64,000 bases of DNA from Achromobacter insuavis (GTDB taxonomy: Bacteria > Pseudomonadota > Gammaproteobacteria > Burkholderiales > Burkholderiaceae_B). The position numbers and the translations under genes were made by a program. The first letter of the stretch is position 1. Each line of letters starts with the position of its first letter. This document shows positions 51,776 to 61,590 of this stretch, in pieces. The notes beneath the pieces were generated by a model. The model ran no database searches. It saw only the letters and a list, made by a program, of their open reading frames with translations, and had not been told where the DNA came from. Where the stretch lies: the NCBI RefSeq assembly GCF_902859645.1, contig NZ_CADIJR010000010.1:1-64000 (forward strand), read 5' to 3'.

Positions 51776-52675
51776 ATGCCGAAACGCGAATTGTCCGTGC
51801 TGGTGTCGGGGTATACGTTCCTGGAGGGCCTGCGCTGGCACGAAGGGCGCCTGTGGGCCTCCGATTTCTATACGGGCAAGGTGATCGCCGTCGACCTGCT
51901 GGGGCGGGCCGAGGTGATCTGCCGGGTGCTGGAGCAGCCCTCCGGCCTGGGCTGGCTGCCCGACGGGCGGCTGCTGATCTCTTCCATGAAAGACCGCAAG
52001 CTGCTGCGGCGCGAGGCGGACGGCCGGCTGGTGCCGCACGCGGACCTGTCGGCGCTGACCGGCGGCCCGATCAACGACCTGGTGGTCGATGCCCAGGGCC
52101 GCGCCTACGTCGGCAACTTCGGTTTCGACCTGATGGCCGGCCAACCCTTCGCCACCACCACGCTGGTGCGGGTGGACCCGGACGGGGTGGCCCAGGTGGT
52201 GGCGGACGGGCTGTGGTTTCCCAATGGATCGTTCATCACCCCTGATGGCAAAACCCTGATCGTCAACGAGACCTTCGGCAACCGGATCTCGGAATTCGAC
52301 ATCCTGCCCGACGGCGCCCTGGGGCCGCGGCGCGACTGGGCCCACTTCGGCGCCTTGCCGGACTCCGACGACCTGTCGGTGCTGATCGCGGCGTCGGCCA
52401 TCGGCCCGGACGGCGGCGCGCTGGACGCCGAGGGCGCGCTGTGGGTGGCCGACGCCATCGGCAAGCGCATCGTGCGGATGGCCCGCGGCGGCCGGATCCT
52501 GGAACAGATCGATACCGGCGAGCTGGGCATCTTCGCCGCGGCCCTGGGCGGGCCGGACGGCAGAACGCTGTTCATGGCGGCGGCGCCCGACTTCATCGAG
52601 GCCAACCGCCGCGCCAAGCCGGAAGGGCGGATCCTGGTGACCGAGGTGGACGTGCCGCACGCGGGACGGCCGTAG
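51776..52675 (+). CDS. SMP-30/gluconolactonase/LRE family protein
   Basis: A 299-residue six-bladed beta-propeller hydrolase of the SMP-30 group, cleaving sugar or other lactones with a bound divalent metal. Family blocks are LEGLRWHEGRLWASDFYTGKVIAVD with the metal Glu at residue 17, GGPINDLVVDAQGRAYVGNFGFD with Asn/Asp ligands, FPNGSFITPDGKTLIVNETFGNRISEF and WVADAIGKRIVRM. RBS AGGAGA lies well placed before the ATG. It is convergent with the IclR gene, only 18 bases between stops. The substrate is unknown. Confidence 0.88.
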   Translation: MPKRELSVLVSGYTFLEGLRWHEGRLWASDFYTGKVIAVDLLGRAEVICRVLEQPSGLGWLPDGRLLISSMKDRKLLRREADGRLVPHADLSALTGGPINDLVVDAQGRAYVGNFGFDLMAGQPFATTTLVRVDPDGVAQVVADGLWFPNGSFITPDGKTLIVNETFGNRISEFDILPDGALGPRRDWAHFGALPDSDDLSVLIAASAIGPDGGALDAEGALWVADAIGKRIVRMARGGRILEQIDTGELGIFAAALGGPDGRTLFMAAAPDFIEANRRAKPEGRILVTEVDVPHAGRP

Positions 52676-52693
52676 CGCGCCCCTCCAGTCGCT

Positions 52694-53467
52694 TCAGGAG
52701 CGGTTGGGGCGGCCGCTGAGGGCGCGCGCGGCCGAGACCGCCAGCGAACTGAAGCGCTGGGAAAAGGACTCCAGCGTCCATTCCGCCAACAGGCCGGAAA
52801 TGTGGATGGCGGCCAGCGGGCGGCCGCTGTGGTCGACTACGGCGCTGGCCAGCACGATCTCGCCCACCATGCTCTCTTCCATGCAGAGGGCGTACCCCTG
52901 TACCCGCGCCTCGCGCACGCGCTCGCGGATCCGCTCGGGATCGGTAATGGTCTTGGGGGTCAGCGGCCGCAGGTCGCTGCGCGCCAGTATGTCGTCGACC
53001 TCGGCGTCGGTCAGGTGCGACATGATTGCCCGGCCGCCGGAGGACGAGAAGGTGGGCATGCGCCGGCCCACCAAGGTGGCGTAGAAGGTCTGGCGCTTGG
53101 TCTGGCGGCGCAGCGCGTAAACGATGGTCAGGTCATCGAACAGGCTCAGGTCGACCCGCTCGCCGCACTCCTGCTGCAGTTGTTCCAGGATGGGCGTGGC
53201 GCGCTCCAGCAGCGGATGGCCGCGCAGGAAGTCGAAAGTCCGGTCCAGGATCTTTTTGCCCAGCACGTAGCCGCGCTGGTTGCTACCGCGTTCGAGGTAG
53301 CCCAGCGCCACCAGCGTATGCAACATGCGCTGGGTCGAGCTGCGGTCCAGTCCCGACAATTCCGTCAGCTCGTTCAGGCTGAGCGGACCGGGGTGGCTGG
53401 AAAAAGCCTCGAGGATGCCAAAGCCTTTCGCCAGGGATTGGTTGAACCGGGTCTCGGTTGTGGCCAT
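52694..53467 (-). CDS. IclR-family transcriptional regulator
   Basis: A 257-residue IclR regulator with an N-terminal winged helix (residues 8-70: SLAKGFGILEAFSSHPGPLSLNELTELSGLDRSSTQRMLHTLVALGYLER) and a C-terminal effector domain containing ERVDLSLFDD and ALCMEESMVGEIVLASAVVDHSGRPLAAIHISG. It is divergent from the M20 hydrolase gene across a gap holding a perfect palindrome, so it very likely controls the M20-ABC-amidase block. Confidence 0.92.
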   Translation of the reverse strand: MATTETRFNQSLAKGFGILEAFSSHPGPLSLNELTELSGLDRSSTQRMLHTLVALGYLERGSNQRGYVLGKKILDRTFDFLRGHPLLERATPILEQLQQECGERVDLSLFDDLTIVYALRRQTKRQTFYATLVGRRMPTFSSSGGRAIMSHLTDAEVDDILARSDLRPLTPKTITDPERIRERVREARVQGYALCMEESMVGEIVLASAVVDHSGRPLAAIHISGLLAEWTLESFSQRFSSLAVSAARALSGRPNRS

Positions 53468-53638
53468 GTCGATCTACTCCATTCTCTTTGTTTTGATGGC
53501 GTTGCAACGGCGCGTTGCCGTTGGGGCGCCGGATACGCACTGTAGCGGCAACAGCCCGCGACCAGGCTAGGGAAATCACCCATGTTTTCGTATTGCCCGC
53601 CGCTTGTACGAACTCTATCATGTCAAATATAGATATCT

Positions 53639-53659
53639 AAGTATCAAATATTGATACTT
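53639..53659. promoter_or_regulatory. palindrome between iclR and the M20 gene
   Basis: AAGTATCAA and TTGATACTT flank ATA, a perfect 9-base inverted repeat. It sits in a markedly AT-rich stretch (53616-53680) of an otherwise GC-rich region, 39 bases before the M20 start. Best candidate for the IclR operator. Confidence 0.65.
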
Positions 53660-53697
53660 ATGGTGTTCGATATTTCATAGCCAACAAGGGGAGTGCA

Positions 53698-55020
53698 ATG
53701 ACCGCCGTCGCAGCAGCCAGCCTGAGTCAGGACCAGATCGCCGGAGCCGTGGGCAGGCTTCGCCAGTACATGACCGACACGCTGACGGGATTCGTGCAGT
53801 GCCGCAGCCTGCCCGGCGAGGAAATGTCGGCCGCCCGCTTCCTGGAAGACGCGCTGGCGCAGCTGGGGCTGGCGTCCGAGCGCATCGCGTTGCGGACCGA
53901 GGAATTGAAGAATCTGCCGCTGTACTCGCCGGCCTGCTGCCCCGACGGCGGCCGCTACAACGTGCTGGCGCGCCATGAGCCGCGCGCCGCGGGCGGACGC
54001 GCCGTGCTTTTCAATGGCCACCTGGACGTCGTGCCAACCGGTCCGCATGAACTGTGGGACCCGGCGCCGTTCGACGGCGAATTACGTGACGGCTGGCTGT
54101 ACGGCCGAGGCGCGGGCGACATGAAGGCCGGCATCATCTGCGCGCTGGCGGCATTCAAGGCCCTGCAGGACCTGGGCGTGCAACCCGCCGGCGCCGTAGG
54201 CTTCAACGGCGTGCTTGAAGAGGAGAACACCGGCAACGGCACCCTGGCCACGGTTTCGGCGCTGCAGAGCGCGATCGCCGCAGCCAAGCTCAGCGCCTTC
54301 GACGCGGTCGTTATTCCCGAGCCCACGCATGAGCGCATGATGAGCGCCCAGCTCGGCGTGTTCTGGATGTACGTGGACATCGTGGGCCGGCCCGCACATG
54401 CCGCCTACATGACCACGGGTGTCAACCCGGTCGAGACTGGCTTGCGGATTGTCGACGCGATGAAACGGCTCGAACACGAATGGAACCTGCCGGAAAATCG
54501 GCATCCGGCCTATCGCGAACATGCGCACCCCATCAACTTCAATCTCGGCCAGATCCATGCCGGCGACTGGAATTCGTCGGTGCCCAGCGTGTGCACGCTG
54601 GGCATGCGCATTGCCTGCTACCCCGATATGTCGATCGAGACCGCCAAGCAGCGGGTGCTGGCGTGCATCCGCGAGGTCGAGGCCGGACTGGCCGACAGCG
54701 ACGTGCGCATCGACATCCGCTACGAAGGTTTCCACGCGCCAGGTTGCGAGTACGACCTGGAGGTGCCCGCGATGCAATTGCTGGCCGACGCCCACCGCCG
54801 CGTGACCGGCGAACAGCCCCAGCCCACGGCGCTGACCGCGACCACCGACGGCCGCCATTTCCGCCTGATGATGGACGTGCCGGTCACCTGCTACGGCCCC
54901 CAGGTGAAAAACGTGCACGGTTTCAACGAATGCGTGTCGGTGGACAGCATGGTGCGCGTCGCCACCTCGCTGGCGCTCTTCATCAACGACTGGTGCGGCG
55001 TCGAGCCGCGGCAAGCCTGA
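53698..55020 (+). CDS. M20-family peptidase/deacylase (ArgE/DapE type)
   Basis: A 440-residue co-catalytic metallohydrolase acting on N-acyl amino acids or small peptides. Metal and catalytic residues are intact: LFNGHLDVVPTGP (His and catalytic Asp), GRGAGDMKAGIICAL (bridging Asp), VLEEENTGNGT (catalytic Glu and ligand Glu), and the C-terminal His in KNVHGFNECVSVDSM. The central lid domain includes GRPAHAAYMTTGVNPVE. It is the first gene of the forward block and is followed by the ABC receptor after 39 bases. Confidence 0.9.
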   Translation: MTAVAAASLSQDQIAGAVGRLRQYMTDTLTGFVQCRSLPGEEMSAARFLEDALAQLGLASERIALRTEELKNLPLYSPACCPDGGRYNVLARHEPRAAGGRAVLFNGHLDVVPTGPHELWDPAPFDGELRDGWLYGRGAGDMKAGIICALAAFKALQDLGVQPAGAVGFNGVLEEENTGNGTLATVSALQSAIAAAKLSAFDAVVIPEPTHERMMSAQLGVFWMYVDIVGRPAHAAYMTTGVNPVETGLRIVDAMKRLEHEWNLPENRHPAYREHAHPINFNLGQIHAGDWNSSVPSVCTLGMRIACYPDMSIETAKQRVLACIREVEAGLADSDVRIDIRYEGFHAPGCEYDLEVPAMQLLADAHRRVTGEQPQPTALTATTDGRHFRLMMDVPVTCYGPQVKNVHGFNECVSVDSMVRVATSLALFINDWCGVEPRQA

Positions 55021-55059
55021 ACCCATCTGCGTTCCCGCTTCTTTCTACGGATTCCTGCC

Positions 55060-56664
55060 ATGACTTTTTTCTTCGCCCGACGCGTCCTGGCGCGCTGCGC
55101 CCTGGCCGCCGCCAGCCTGCTGCCCTTTGCCGCTTCTCCGTCGCATGCCGCCGAAACCCCGCAATATGGCGGGGTGTTGACGGCCATCCTGAGCCCCGAG
55201 CCGCCGACCCTGAACGTGGCGGTGCAGCAGGTTGCCAGCACGCAGTTGGTGGCCGGCAAGATCTTCGAGAGCCTGTTGACGTATTCCTTCGACCTCAAGC
55301 CCCAGCCCGGCCTGGCGCGGTCGTGGGAGGTGTCGCCGGATCGCCTGACCTACACCTTCCATCTGCAGCCGCAGGTGCAATGGCACGACGGCAAGCCGTT
55401 CTCGTCCGATGACGTGGTGTTCACCTACACCAAAGTGCTGGCCAACACGCCGCGCACGCGCACCTTGATGGCCAATGTGCAGGAGATCTCGGCCCCGGAC
55501 GCCGACACCGTGGTGTTCAAGCTGAAGCAGCCGTACTCGGCCTTCCTGTACGCGTTCGACATCGGCGGCGGGGCGATCCTGCCCAAGCACCTGTACGACG
55601 TCGATACGCCGATCGGGCAGAACCCGAACAACAATGCGCCGATCGGCACCGGACCGTTCAAGTTCAAGCGTTGGGAGCGCGGGTCGTATATCGAGCTGGT
55701 CAAGAACGAACACTACTGGAAGGCGGGGCGTCCCTATCTGGACGGCATCACCTATCGCGTGATTCCCGATTCCGCCTCGCGCCGCGTGGCGCTGGAGCAG
55801 GGCACCGTGATGCAGGCCTGGCTGCAGGACATCGAGCCGGTGGACCTGGCGCGGGTGGTCAAGCTGCCCAACATCACCCAGACCCACAAGGGTTATGAAT
55901 ATTGGTCGACCATGCAATGGATCGAGTTGAATGGCGGCCGTGCGCCCTTTTCGGACAAGCGCTTCCGCCAGGCGCTGATGTACGGCATCAATCGCCAGTT
56001 CATCGCTGACAAGATCATGTTCGGCACGGGCACGGTCGCCACCGGCCCCATCCACCACAACACGCGGTTCTATGACGCCAACGTCAAGTCCTATCCCTAC
56101 GATCCGAAGCAGGCCATCGCCCTGCTCGACGAGATGGGCCTGAAGCCGGACGCCAAGGGCGTGCGCGCCACGATCGGCCTGATTCCACTGCCTTACGGCG
56201 AGATGCAGCGCCGCGTGGCCGAGTACATCAAGCAGAACCTGGCCAAGATCGGCGTGGCCGTGACGCTGGAGAACACCGACGTCGGCGGCTGGACCAGCCG
56301 CGTGGGCAACTGGGATTTCGATATGGGCGCGAACGGCGTGTTCCAGTATGGGGATCCGGCCATCGGCGTGTCCCGCACCTACCTGGGCAGCAACATCAAG
56401 AAGGGGCTGATGTTCACCAACACGTCGCAATACAACAATCCGAAGGTCGATGCGCTGTTCAACGCCGCCGCCACCGCCGCCACCGACGAAGAACGCCAGA
56501 AACTCTATAGCGAGGTGCAGCGCATCCTGGTGGACGACGTGCCGGTGCTGTGGCTGGCCGACACCAACTACTCGACCCTGCTGAACAAGCGCGTGCATGA
56601 CGCCGTGACCACCGCGCTCGGCGTGGTGGACACGCAGAGCGACGCCTGGCTGTCCAAAGAATGA
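55060..56664 (+). CDS. ABC transporter substrate-binding protein, oligopeptide (SBP_bac_5) family
   Basis: Periplasmic receptor of 534 residues with a signal peptide ending near SHAAETPQ. SBP_bac_5 marks are TPQYGGVLTAILSPEPPTLNVAVQQVAST, ARSWEVSPDRLTYTFHLQPQVQWHDGKPFSSDDVVFTYTKVL and IGTGPFKFKRWERGSYIELVKNEHYWKAGRPYLDGITYRVIPD. It most likely binds a small peptide or peptide-like amide. It starts the transporter genes and overlaps the first permease by four bases. Confidence 0.92.
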   Translation: MTFFFARRVLARCALAAASLLPFAASPSHAAETPQYGGVLTAILSPEPPTLNVAVQQVASTQLVAGKIFESLLTYSFDLKPQPGLARSWEVSPDRLTYTFHLQPQVQWHDGKPFSSDDVVFTYTKVLANTPRTRTLMANVQEISAPDADTVVFKLKQPYSAFLYAFDIGGGAILPKHLYDVDTPIGQNPNNNAPIGTGPFKFKRWERGSYIELVKNEHYWKAGRPYLDGITYRVIPDSASRRVALEQGTVMQAWLQDIEPVDLARVVKLPNITQTHKGYEYWSTMQWIELNGGRAPFSDKRFRQALMYGINRQFIADKIMFGTGTVATGPIHHNTRFYDANVKSYPYDPKQAIALLDEMGLKPDAKGVRATIGLIPLPYGEMQRRVAEYIKQNLAKIGVAVTLENTDVGGWTSRVGNWDFDMGANGVFQYGDPAIGVSRTYLGSNIKKGLMFTNTSQYNNPKVDALFNAAATAATDEERQKLYSEVQRILVDDVPVLWLADTNYSTLLNKRVHDAVTTALGVVDTQSDAWLSKE

Positions 56665-57638
56665 AGAAGATCGCCAAGTTCCTGGCGAACCGGGTGGTCA
56701 AGAGCGTCCTGGTTCTGCTGATGATCGCGCTCTTCAACTTCTTCCTGGTGCGGGCCGCGCCAGGCGATCCGGCCGTGATCCTGGCGGGCCAGTCGGGCGC
56801 GGTGGACGCCGAGTTCATCGCCAAGCTGCGCCAGGAATTCGGCCTGGACAAGCCGATCCCGGTGCAACTGGGCCACTATCTGAAGAATGTCGCCACGTTC
56901 GACTTGGGGTATTCCTATCGCCAGCAGGCGCCGGTGGCGAGCCTGATCCTGCAGCACCTGCCCGCGACCTTGCTGTTGACCCTGTCGGCTTTCGCCTTCG
57001 CGCTGCTGGCGGGCGTCAGCCTGGGCACCCAGGCCGCGCTGCGGGTGGGGAAGTGGGGCGATACCGTCATCACGACCCTGTCGATGCTGGCCTACGCGAC
57101 GCCGCTGTTCTGGGTCGGGCTGATGCTGGTGCTGCTGTTTTCGGTGAACCTGGAATGGCTGCCCGCGTTCGGCTATGAAAGCGTCGGCGCCAACCTGACC
57201 GGCCTGGCCCGCGTGGCCGACGTGGCCAGGCACTTGTTGTTGCCGGCGTTGACCCTGGGCATGTTCTACATGGCCGTCTACGCCCGGCTGACGCGCGCCT
57301 CCATCCTGGAAATCAGCCAGCTGGATTTCGTCAAGACGGCTCGCGCCAAGGGCTTGTCCGAACGCACGGTGATCGTGCGCCACGTGCTGCGCAATGCGCT
57401 GCTGCCCGTCATCACTTATGCCGGCATCCAGGCCGGGGGGCTGATTGGCGGGTCGCTGCTGGTGGAGACGGTCTTCGCCTGGCCCGGCATCGGCCGGCTG
57501 GCGTTCGACGCCTTGATCCAGCGTGACTACAGCGTGCTGCTCGGCGTGTTCTTCATGGCCTCCCTGATCGTGGTCGTGGTCAACCTCGTCACCGACATCC
57601 TGTACACGGTGGCGGACCCCAGGATCGAACTCAAATGA
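56661..57638 (+). CDS. ABC transporter permease (DppB type)
   Basis: A 325-residue inner-membrane permease with an N-terminal membrane helix, a periplasmic loop and five further helices. The DppB pattern LVRAAPGDPAVILAGQSG near residue 27 and the EAA loop DFVKTARAKGLSERTVIVRHVLRNALLPVITY near residue 225 are clear. Overlaps both neighbours by four bases. Confidence 0.93.
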   Translation: MKKIAKFLANRVVKSVLVLLMIALFNFFLVRAAPGDPAVILAGQSGAVDAEFIAKLRQEFGLDKPIPVQLGHYLKNVATFDLGYSYRQQAPVASLILQHLPATLLLTLSAFAFALLAGVSLGTQAALRVGKWGDTVITTLSMLAYATPLFWVGLMLVLLFSVNLEWLPAFGYESVGANLTGLARVADVARHLLLPALTLGMFYMAVYARLTRASILEISQLDFVKTARAKGLSERTVIVRHVLRNALLPVITYAGIQAGGLIGGSLLVETVFAWPGIGRLAFDALIQRDYSVLLGVFFMASLIVVVVNLVTDILYTVADPRIELK

Positions 57639-58474
57639 AAGCCTTCATGCAATCGTTCTGCCGCAACAAGGGCGGTGTCATGGGTCTGATTGTGCTGGCG
57701 ATGGTCACGCTGGTGGCGATCTCCGCCAGCTGGATCTTCCCGGACAGTCCGTGGGACATCATCAACGGGCCTTTCATGCCGCCGTTGTCCGACGGCGCCT
57801 TGCTGGGCACCGACACGCTGGGCCGCGACATCGCCACCGGCATCGCCTATGGCTCGCGCATCACGCTGGTGCTGGCCGCGGTGTCCACGGCGGTCTCCAT
57901 CCTGGTGGGTATCACGGTCGGCGCGCTGGCCGGTTTCTATGGCGGTCGGGTGGACCAGGCCATCGTCGGTTTCATCGAACTGTTCCAGACCATTCCCAGT
58001 TTCTTCCTGGCAGTGGTGCTGGTGGCCATCCTGACACCCAACATGGCCACGGTGATCTTCGCCATCGCGGTGGTCTCGTGGCCGCCGCTGGCGCGCCTGG
58101 TGCGGGCGGAGTTCATGAGCCTGAAGAACCGCGAATTCGTGCAGGCGGCGATGCTGTCGGGTCAGTCCAACCTGCGCATCATCCTGACGCAGATCCTGCC
58201 CAACAGCCTTTCGCCCGTGATCGTGTCGGGGTCGTTGATGATTGCCAGCTCGATCCTGCTGGAATCGGCCCTGAGCTTTCTGGGCCTGGGCGACCCCAAT
58301 GCGATGACCTGGGGCTACATCATCGGCGCCTCGCGCAGCGTGCTGCGCGACGCCTGGTGGATGAGCGTGTTCCCGGGCGTGGCGATCCTGTTGACCGTGC
58401 TGTCGCTCAATCTGATCGGCGAAGCGCTGAACGACGCGCTCAATCCCAAACTGGCCCGCAGGAGGACGACGTGA
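57635..58474 (+). CDS. ABC transporter permease (DppC type)
   Basis: A 279-residue permease with the DppC N-terminal helix (GLIVLAMVTLVAISASWIFP), the motif LGTDTLGRDIATGIAYGSRITL near residue 53 and the EAA loop FVQAAMLSGQSNLRIILTQILPNSLSPVIV. Together with the DppB-type gene it forms the membrane channel. Its stop shares one base with the ATPase start. Confidence 0.93.
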   Translation: MKAFMQSFCRNKGGVMGLIVLAMVTLVAISASWIFPDSPWDIINGPFMPPLSDGALLGTDTLGRDIATGIAYGSRITLVLAAVSTAVSILVGITVGALAGFYGGRVDQAIVGFIELFQTIPSFFLAVVLVAILTPNMATVIFAIAVVSWPPLARLVRAEFMSLKNREFVQAAMLSGQSNLRIILTQILPNSLSPVIVSGSLMIASSILLESALSFLGLGDPNAMTWGYIIGASRSVLRDAWWMSVFPGVAILLTVLSLNLIGEALNDALNPKLARRRTT

Positions 58475-60105
58475 TGAGCGCGCTGCTTGAAATCCGTGAT
58501 CTCAGCGTGACGGCCGCCCACGGCGGACCGACGGTGGTGCAGGGCGTGTCCTACACCGTGAACCGCAATGAGATCCTGTGCGTGGTGGGTGAGTCGGGAT
58601 CGGGCAAGTCGGTTACGGCGCACGCCATCATGGGCCTGTTGCCGGCGGACCAGTTGAGCGTCACGCAGGGCCAGATCCTGTACGGCGGGCGCGATCTGGT
58701 CGGCCTGTCGGCCACGGACTGGTATGGACTGCGCGGCCGTTGCTTCGGCATGGTGTTCCAGGAGCCCATGACGGCGCTCAATCCCATCATGCGGGTGGGA
58801 CGCCAGGTCGACGAGGTGCTGGAGCGGCATACCAACCTGAACGCCGCCGCCCGCCGACAGCGGGTGCTCGAACTGTTCGGCCAGGTGCTGCTGCCCGATC
58901 CGCAAGCCATGTATGACGCTTTTCCGTTCCAGTTGTCCGGCGGCCAGCGCCAGCGTGTCGTGATCGCGATGGCGCTGGCGCTCGAGCCGGACGTGCTTAT
59001 CGCCGACGAACCGACCACCGCGCTGGACGTCACCACGCAAGCGCAGATCCTGGCGCTTATCAAGGACATCCAGCACCGCATGGGCATCGGTGTCATCTTC
59101 ATTACCCACGACTTCGGCGTGGTGGCGGACATCGCCCACCGCATCGTTGTGATGCGCAAGGGCGAAGTGGTGGAATCGGGGGCGGCCGACGACATCCTGA
59201 ACCGGCCGCAGCATCCCTACACCCGCCAATTGATCGCGGCGGTGCCGCACAAACCCGAAGGCAAGGACGAGGCGGCGCCCGCGCTGCCGCTGATGTCCGT
59301 GGCCAACCTGTGCAAGACCTTCGCCACCGGCGGACGGCGGGTCGACGCGCTGCGCGACATCTCGCTGGACATCCGCCAGGGCGAGACGCTGGGGCTGGTG
59401 GGAGAGTCCGGTTCCGGCAAATCGACGCTGGGACGTACTTTGATCGGCCTGATCGCGCCTGACAGCGGCAGCGTGCGGATGGACGGCCGAGAACTGGTCG
59501 GTATGGCGCCCCGCGATTTCCGTCCCTACCGGCGCCAGATCCAGATGGTGTTCCAGGACCCGTATGCGTCGCTCAATCCGCGTCACCGCGTCATTGAGGC
59601 CGTGGCGCAAGGACCGATCGCGTTCGGCGAGAGCCGCAAGACCGCGCTGCGCGAGGCGCGTGAACTGCTGGAACTGGTTGGGCTGGGCGGAGACGCCGGC
59701 GAGCGCTATCCGCATCAGTTCTCGGGCGGCCAGCGCCAGCGGGTCGGCATCGCCCGGGCGCTGGCGCTCAAGCCGCGGCTGTTGGTGGCCGACGAGGCCG
59801 TCTCGGCGCTGGATGTGTCGATCCAGGCGCAGGTGCTCGAATTGCTCAAGACCGTCAGCGGCCAGTTCGACCTGTCGGTGCTGTTCATCACGCATGACCT
59901 GCGCGTTGCGGCCCAGATTTGCGACCGCATCGCGGTGATGCGCCAGGGCCAGCTAGTGGAACTGGACCGAGCCGCCACGATTTTCTATCACCCCCAACAT
60001 GAATACACGCGTCGCCTGATTGAATCGGTGCCGGGCAAGGCCTGGAACAAGCCCGACCTGGCGGCGCTGTCGGAGTCTTCAACCAGGAGCAAGCAGTATG
60101 CGTGA
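58474..60105 (+). CDS. dual-domain ABC transporter ATPase (DppD-DppF fusion)
   Basis: A 543-residue protein with two complete nucleotide-binding domains. The first has Walker A GESGSGKS at 39-46, LSGGQRQR near 154 and LIADEP at 175-180; the second has Walker A GESGSGKST near 310, FSGGQRQRVGIARAL near 417 and LLVADE near 436. In many dpp/opp systems these are two separate genes; here they are fused. The C-terminal of each half has the HPYTRQLIAAVP and HEYTRRLIESVPG tails of peptide transporters. It overlaps the amidase gene by eight bases. Confidence 0.94.
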   Translation: MSALLEIRDLSVTAAHGGPTVVQGVSYTVNRNEILCVVGESGSGKSVTAHAIMGLLPADQLSVTQGQILYGGRDLVGLSATDWYGLRGRCFGMVFQEPMTALNPIMRVGRQVDEVLERHTNLNAAARRQRVLELFGQVLLPDPQAMYDAFPFQLSGGQRQRVVIAMALALEPDVLIADEPTTALDVTTQAQILALIKDIQHRMGIGVIFITHDFGVVADIAHRIVVMRKGEVVESGAADDILNRPQHPYTRQLIAAVPHKPEGKDEAAPALPLMSVANLCKTFATGGRRVDALRDISLDIRQGETLGLVGESGSGKSTLGRTLIGLIAPDSGSVRMDGRELVGMAPRDFRPYRRQIQMVFQDPYASLNPRHRVIEAVAQGPIAFGESRKTALREARELLELVGLGGDAGERYPHQFSGGQRQRVGIARALALKPRLLVADEAVSALDVSIQAQVLELLKTVSGQFDLSVLFITHDLRVAAQICDRIAVMRQGQLVELDRAATIFYHPQHEYTRRLIESVPGKAWNKPDLAALSESSTRSKQYA

Positions 60106-61537
60106 CACCGAGTATCAGGCGCTGGACGGGCTGGCGCTGGCCGATTTGCTGGCGCGGCGCGAGGTCGGCGCGGAAGACCTCATGGCCTGCGCGATCAGGC
60201 TGGCGCGCGAACGCGCGCCGGCGCTCAACGCGCTGTGCTATGAGCGCTATGAAGAGTCCCTGGCGGTGGCGCGCGCCTGGCGCCAGGCCGGCACGTTCCG
60301 CGCCATTCCCTTTTTGCTGAAGGATTCCGGGCTGGCGCACACGCGCTTTCCGTCCAGCCTGGGGTCGCGCCTGCTGAATGACACCGCCTATCCCCGCAAC
60401 GCCACGCTGGCCGACCGTTTCGAGGCGGCCGGCCTGATTGCCTTCGCGCGCACCACGGTGCCGGAATTCTGCATGGCGCCCACCACCGAGGCGCGGCGCA
60501 ACGGCGGTCCTACCCGCAACCCCTGGGACTTGAGCCGTTCGTCCGGCGGCTCCAGCGGCGGCGCGGCGGCGGCGGTCGCCGCGGGCATCGTCCCGCTGGC
60601 CCACGGCAGCGATGGCGGCGGATCGATCCGCATCCCGGCCGCGGCCTGCGGCGTCTATGGCCTGAAAGTGTCGCGCGGACGCGTGCCCATGGGGCCATTT
60701 CGCGGCGAGGGCTGGGGCGGCCTGGCGACCGATGGCGTGCTGTCTCGTTCGGTGCGCGACACCGCCGCGGCGCTGGACGCCATCGCGGCGCCCGAGCCGG
60801 GCGCTCCCTACGCGGCGCCGGCCGCGCCCGCCTCCTATCTGAAACTGCTGGCCGAGCCGTCGCGCAAGCGGCGCATCGTCGTCTGGCGCAGCGCCTGGCA
60901 TGGCGTGCCGGTGGCGCCCGAATGCATCGCGGCGGTCGAGCGGGCGGCCGAACTGTGCCGGGCGCTGGGGCACGAGGTGGTCGATGGCGCGCCGCCCGAT
61001 ATTGATTACGAGGCCTTCGTGCTGGCGCATGCCAATGTGCTGGCGGGCAATATCGTGGTGTCGGTGGACACTCGCTTGGGCCTCACCGGCCAGCCGGTGC
61101 GCGACGATGATCTGGAGCCGGTGTTGCGCCAGGGCTACGACTACGGCAAGGGGCTGTCCGCGGCGCACTACATCGCCAGCGTCAACCGCTTTCATGCCAT
61201 CGGCCGCATCCTGGACAGCTATATGGAAGGCTACGACGCCATCCTGTCACCGTCCCTGACCCAGCTGCCGCTGAAACTGGGCGAGCTTTCCACCGCCGGG
61301 GGCACATTCCTGGATTTTCGCCGCAAGGTGGCCTCTTACGGCACGTTCGCGGCGGCGTTCAACGCGTCCGGGCAGCCGGCGGCCAGCCTGCCGCTGGTCT
61401 GGACCGACGCTGGCCTGCCGGTCGGGGTGCAGGTGGTCGGCCGCTATGGCCGCGAGGATGTCGTGCTGGCGTTGTCGGCTGAACTGGAGACGGCCCAGCC
61501 GTGGGCCGGACGGATCGCCGTCCCCCGGACGGCCTAG
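60098..61537 (+). CDS. amidase-signature family amidohydrolase
   Basis: A 479-residue amidase. The Ser-cisSer-Lys set is visible: LLKDSGLAH supplies the Lys near residue 70, and [16 protein letters not shown] near 148 and [22 protein letters not shown] near 168 supply the two Ser. No signal peptide, so it acts in the cytoplasm. It ends the M20-ABC-amidase operon and overlaps the ATPase by eight bases, so it most likely hydrolyses the imported compound or its product. Frames opening further upstream are inside the ATPase gene. Confidence 0.9.
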   Translation: MRDTEYQALDGLALADLLARREVGAEDLMACAIRLARERAPALNALCYERYEESLAVARAWRQAGTFRAIPFLLKDSGLAHTRFPSSLGSRLLNDTAYPRNATLADRFEAAGLIAFARTTVPEFCMAPTTEARRNGGPTRNPWDLSRSSGGSSGGAAAAVAAGIVPLAHGSDGGGSIRIPAAACGVYGLKVSRGRVPMGPFRGEGWGGLATDGVLSRSVRDTAAALDAIAAPEPGAPYAAPAAPASYLKLLAEPSRKRRIVVWRSAWHGVPVAPECIAAVERAAELCRALGHEVVDGAPPDIDYEAFVLAHANVLAGNIVVSVDTRLGLTGQPVRDDDLEPVLRQGYDYGKGLSAAHYIASVNRFHAIGRILDSYMEGYDAILSPSLTQLPLKLGELSTAGGTFLDFRRKVASYGTFAAAFNASGQPAASLPLVWTDAGLPVGVQVVGRYGREDVVLALSAELETAQPWAGRIAVPRTA

Positions 61538-61573
61538 GGGCGGTTGGCAAGATGGGGGAGGTCGCTCCGTCCG

Positions 61574-61590
61574 CCCCCCGTTTCGGGGGG
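61574..61590 (+). other. GC hairpin after the amidase gene
   Basis: CCCCCCG-TTT-CGGGGGG lies 37 bases past the amidase stop in the 225-base gap before fba. No T-run is present. The rest of the gap holds only a -10-like TAAAAT (61697-61702) before fba. Confidence 0.4.
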
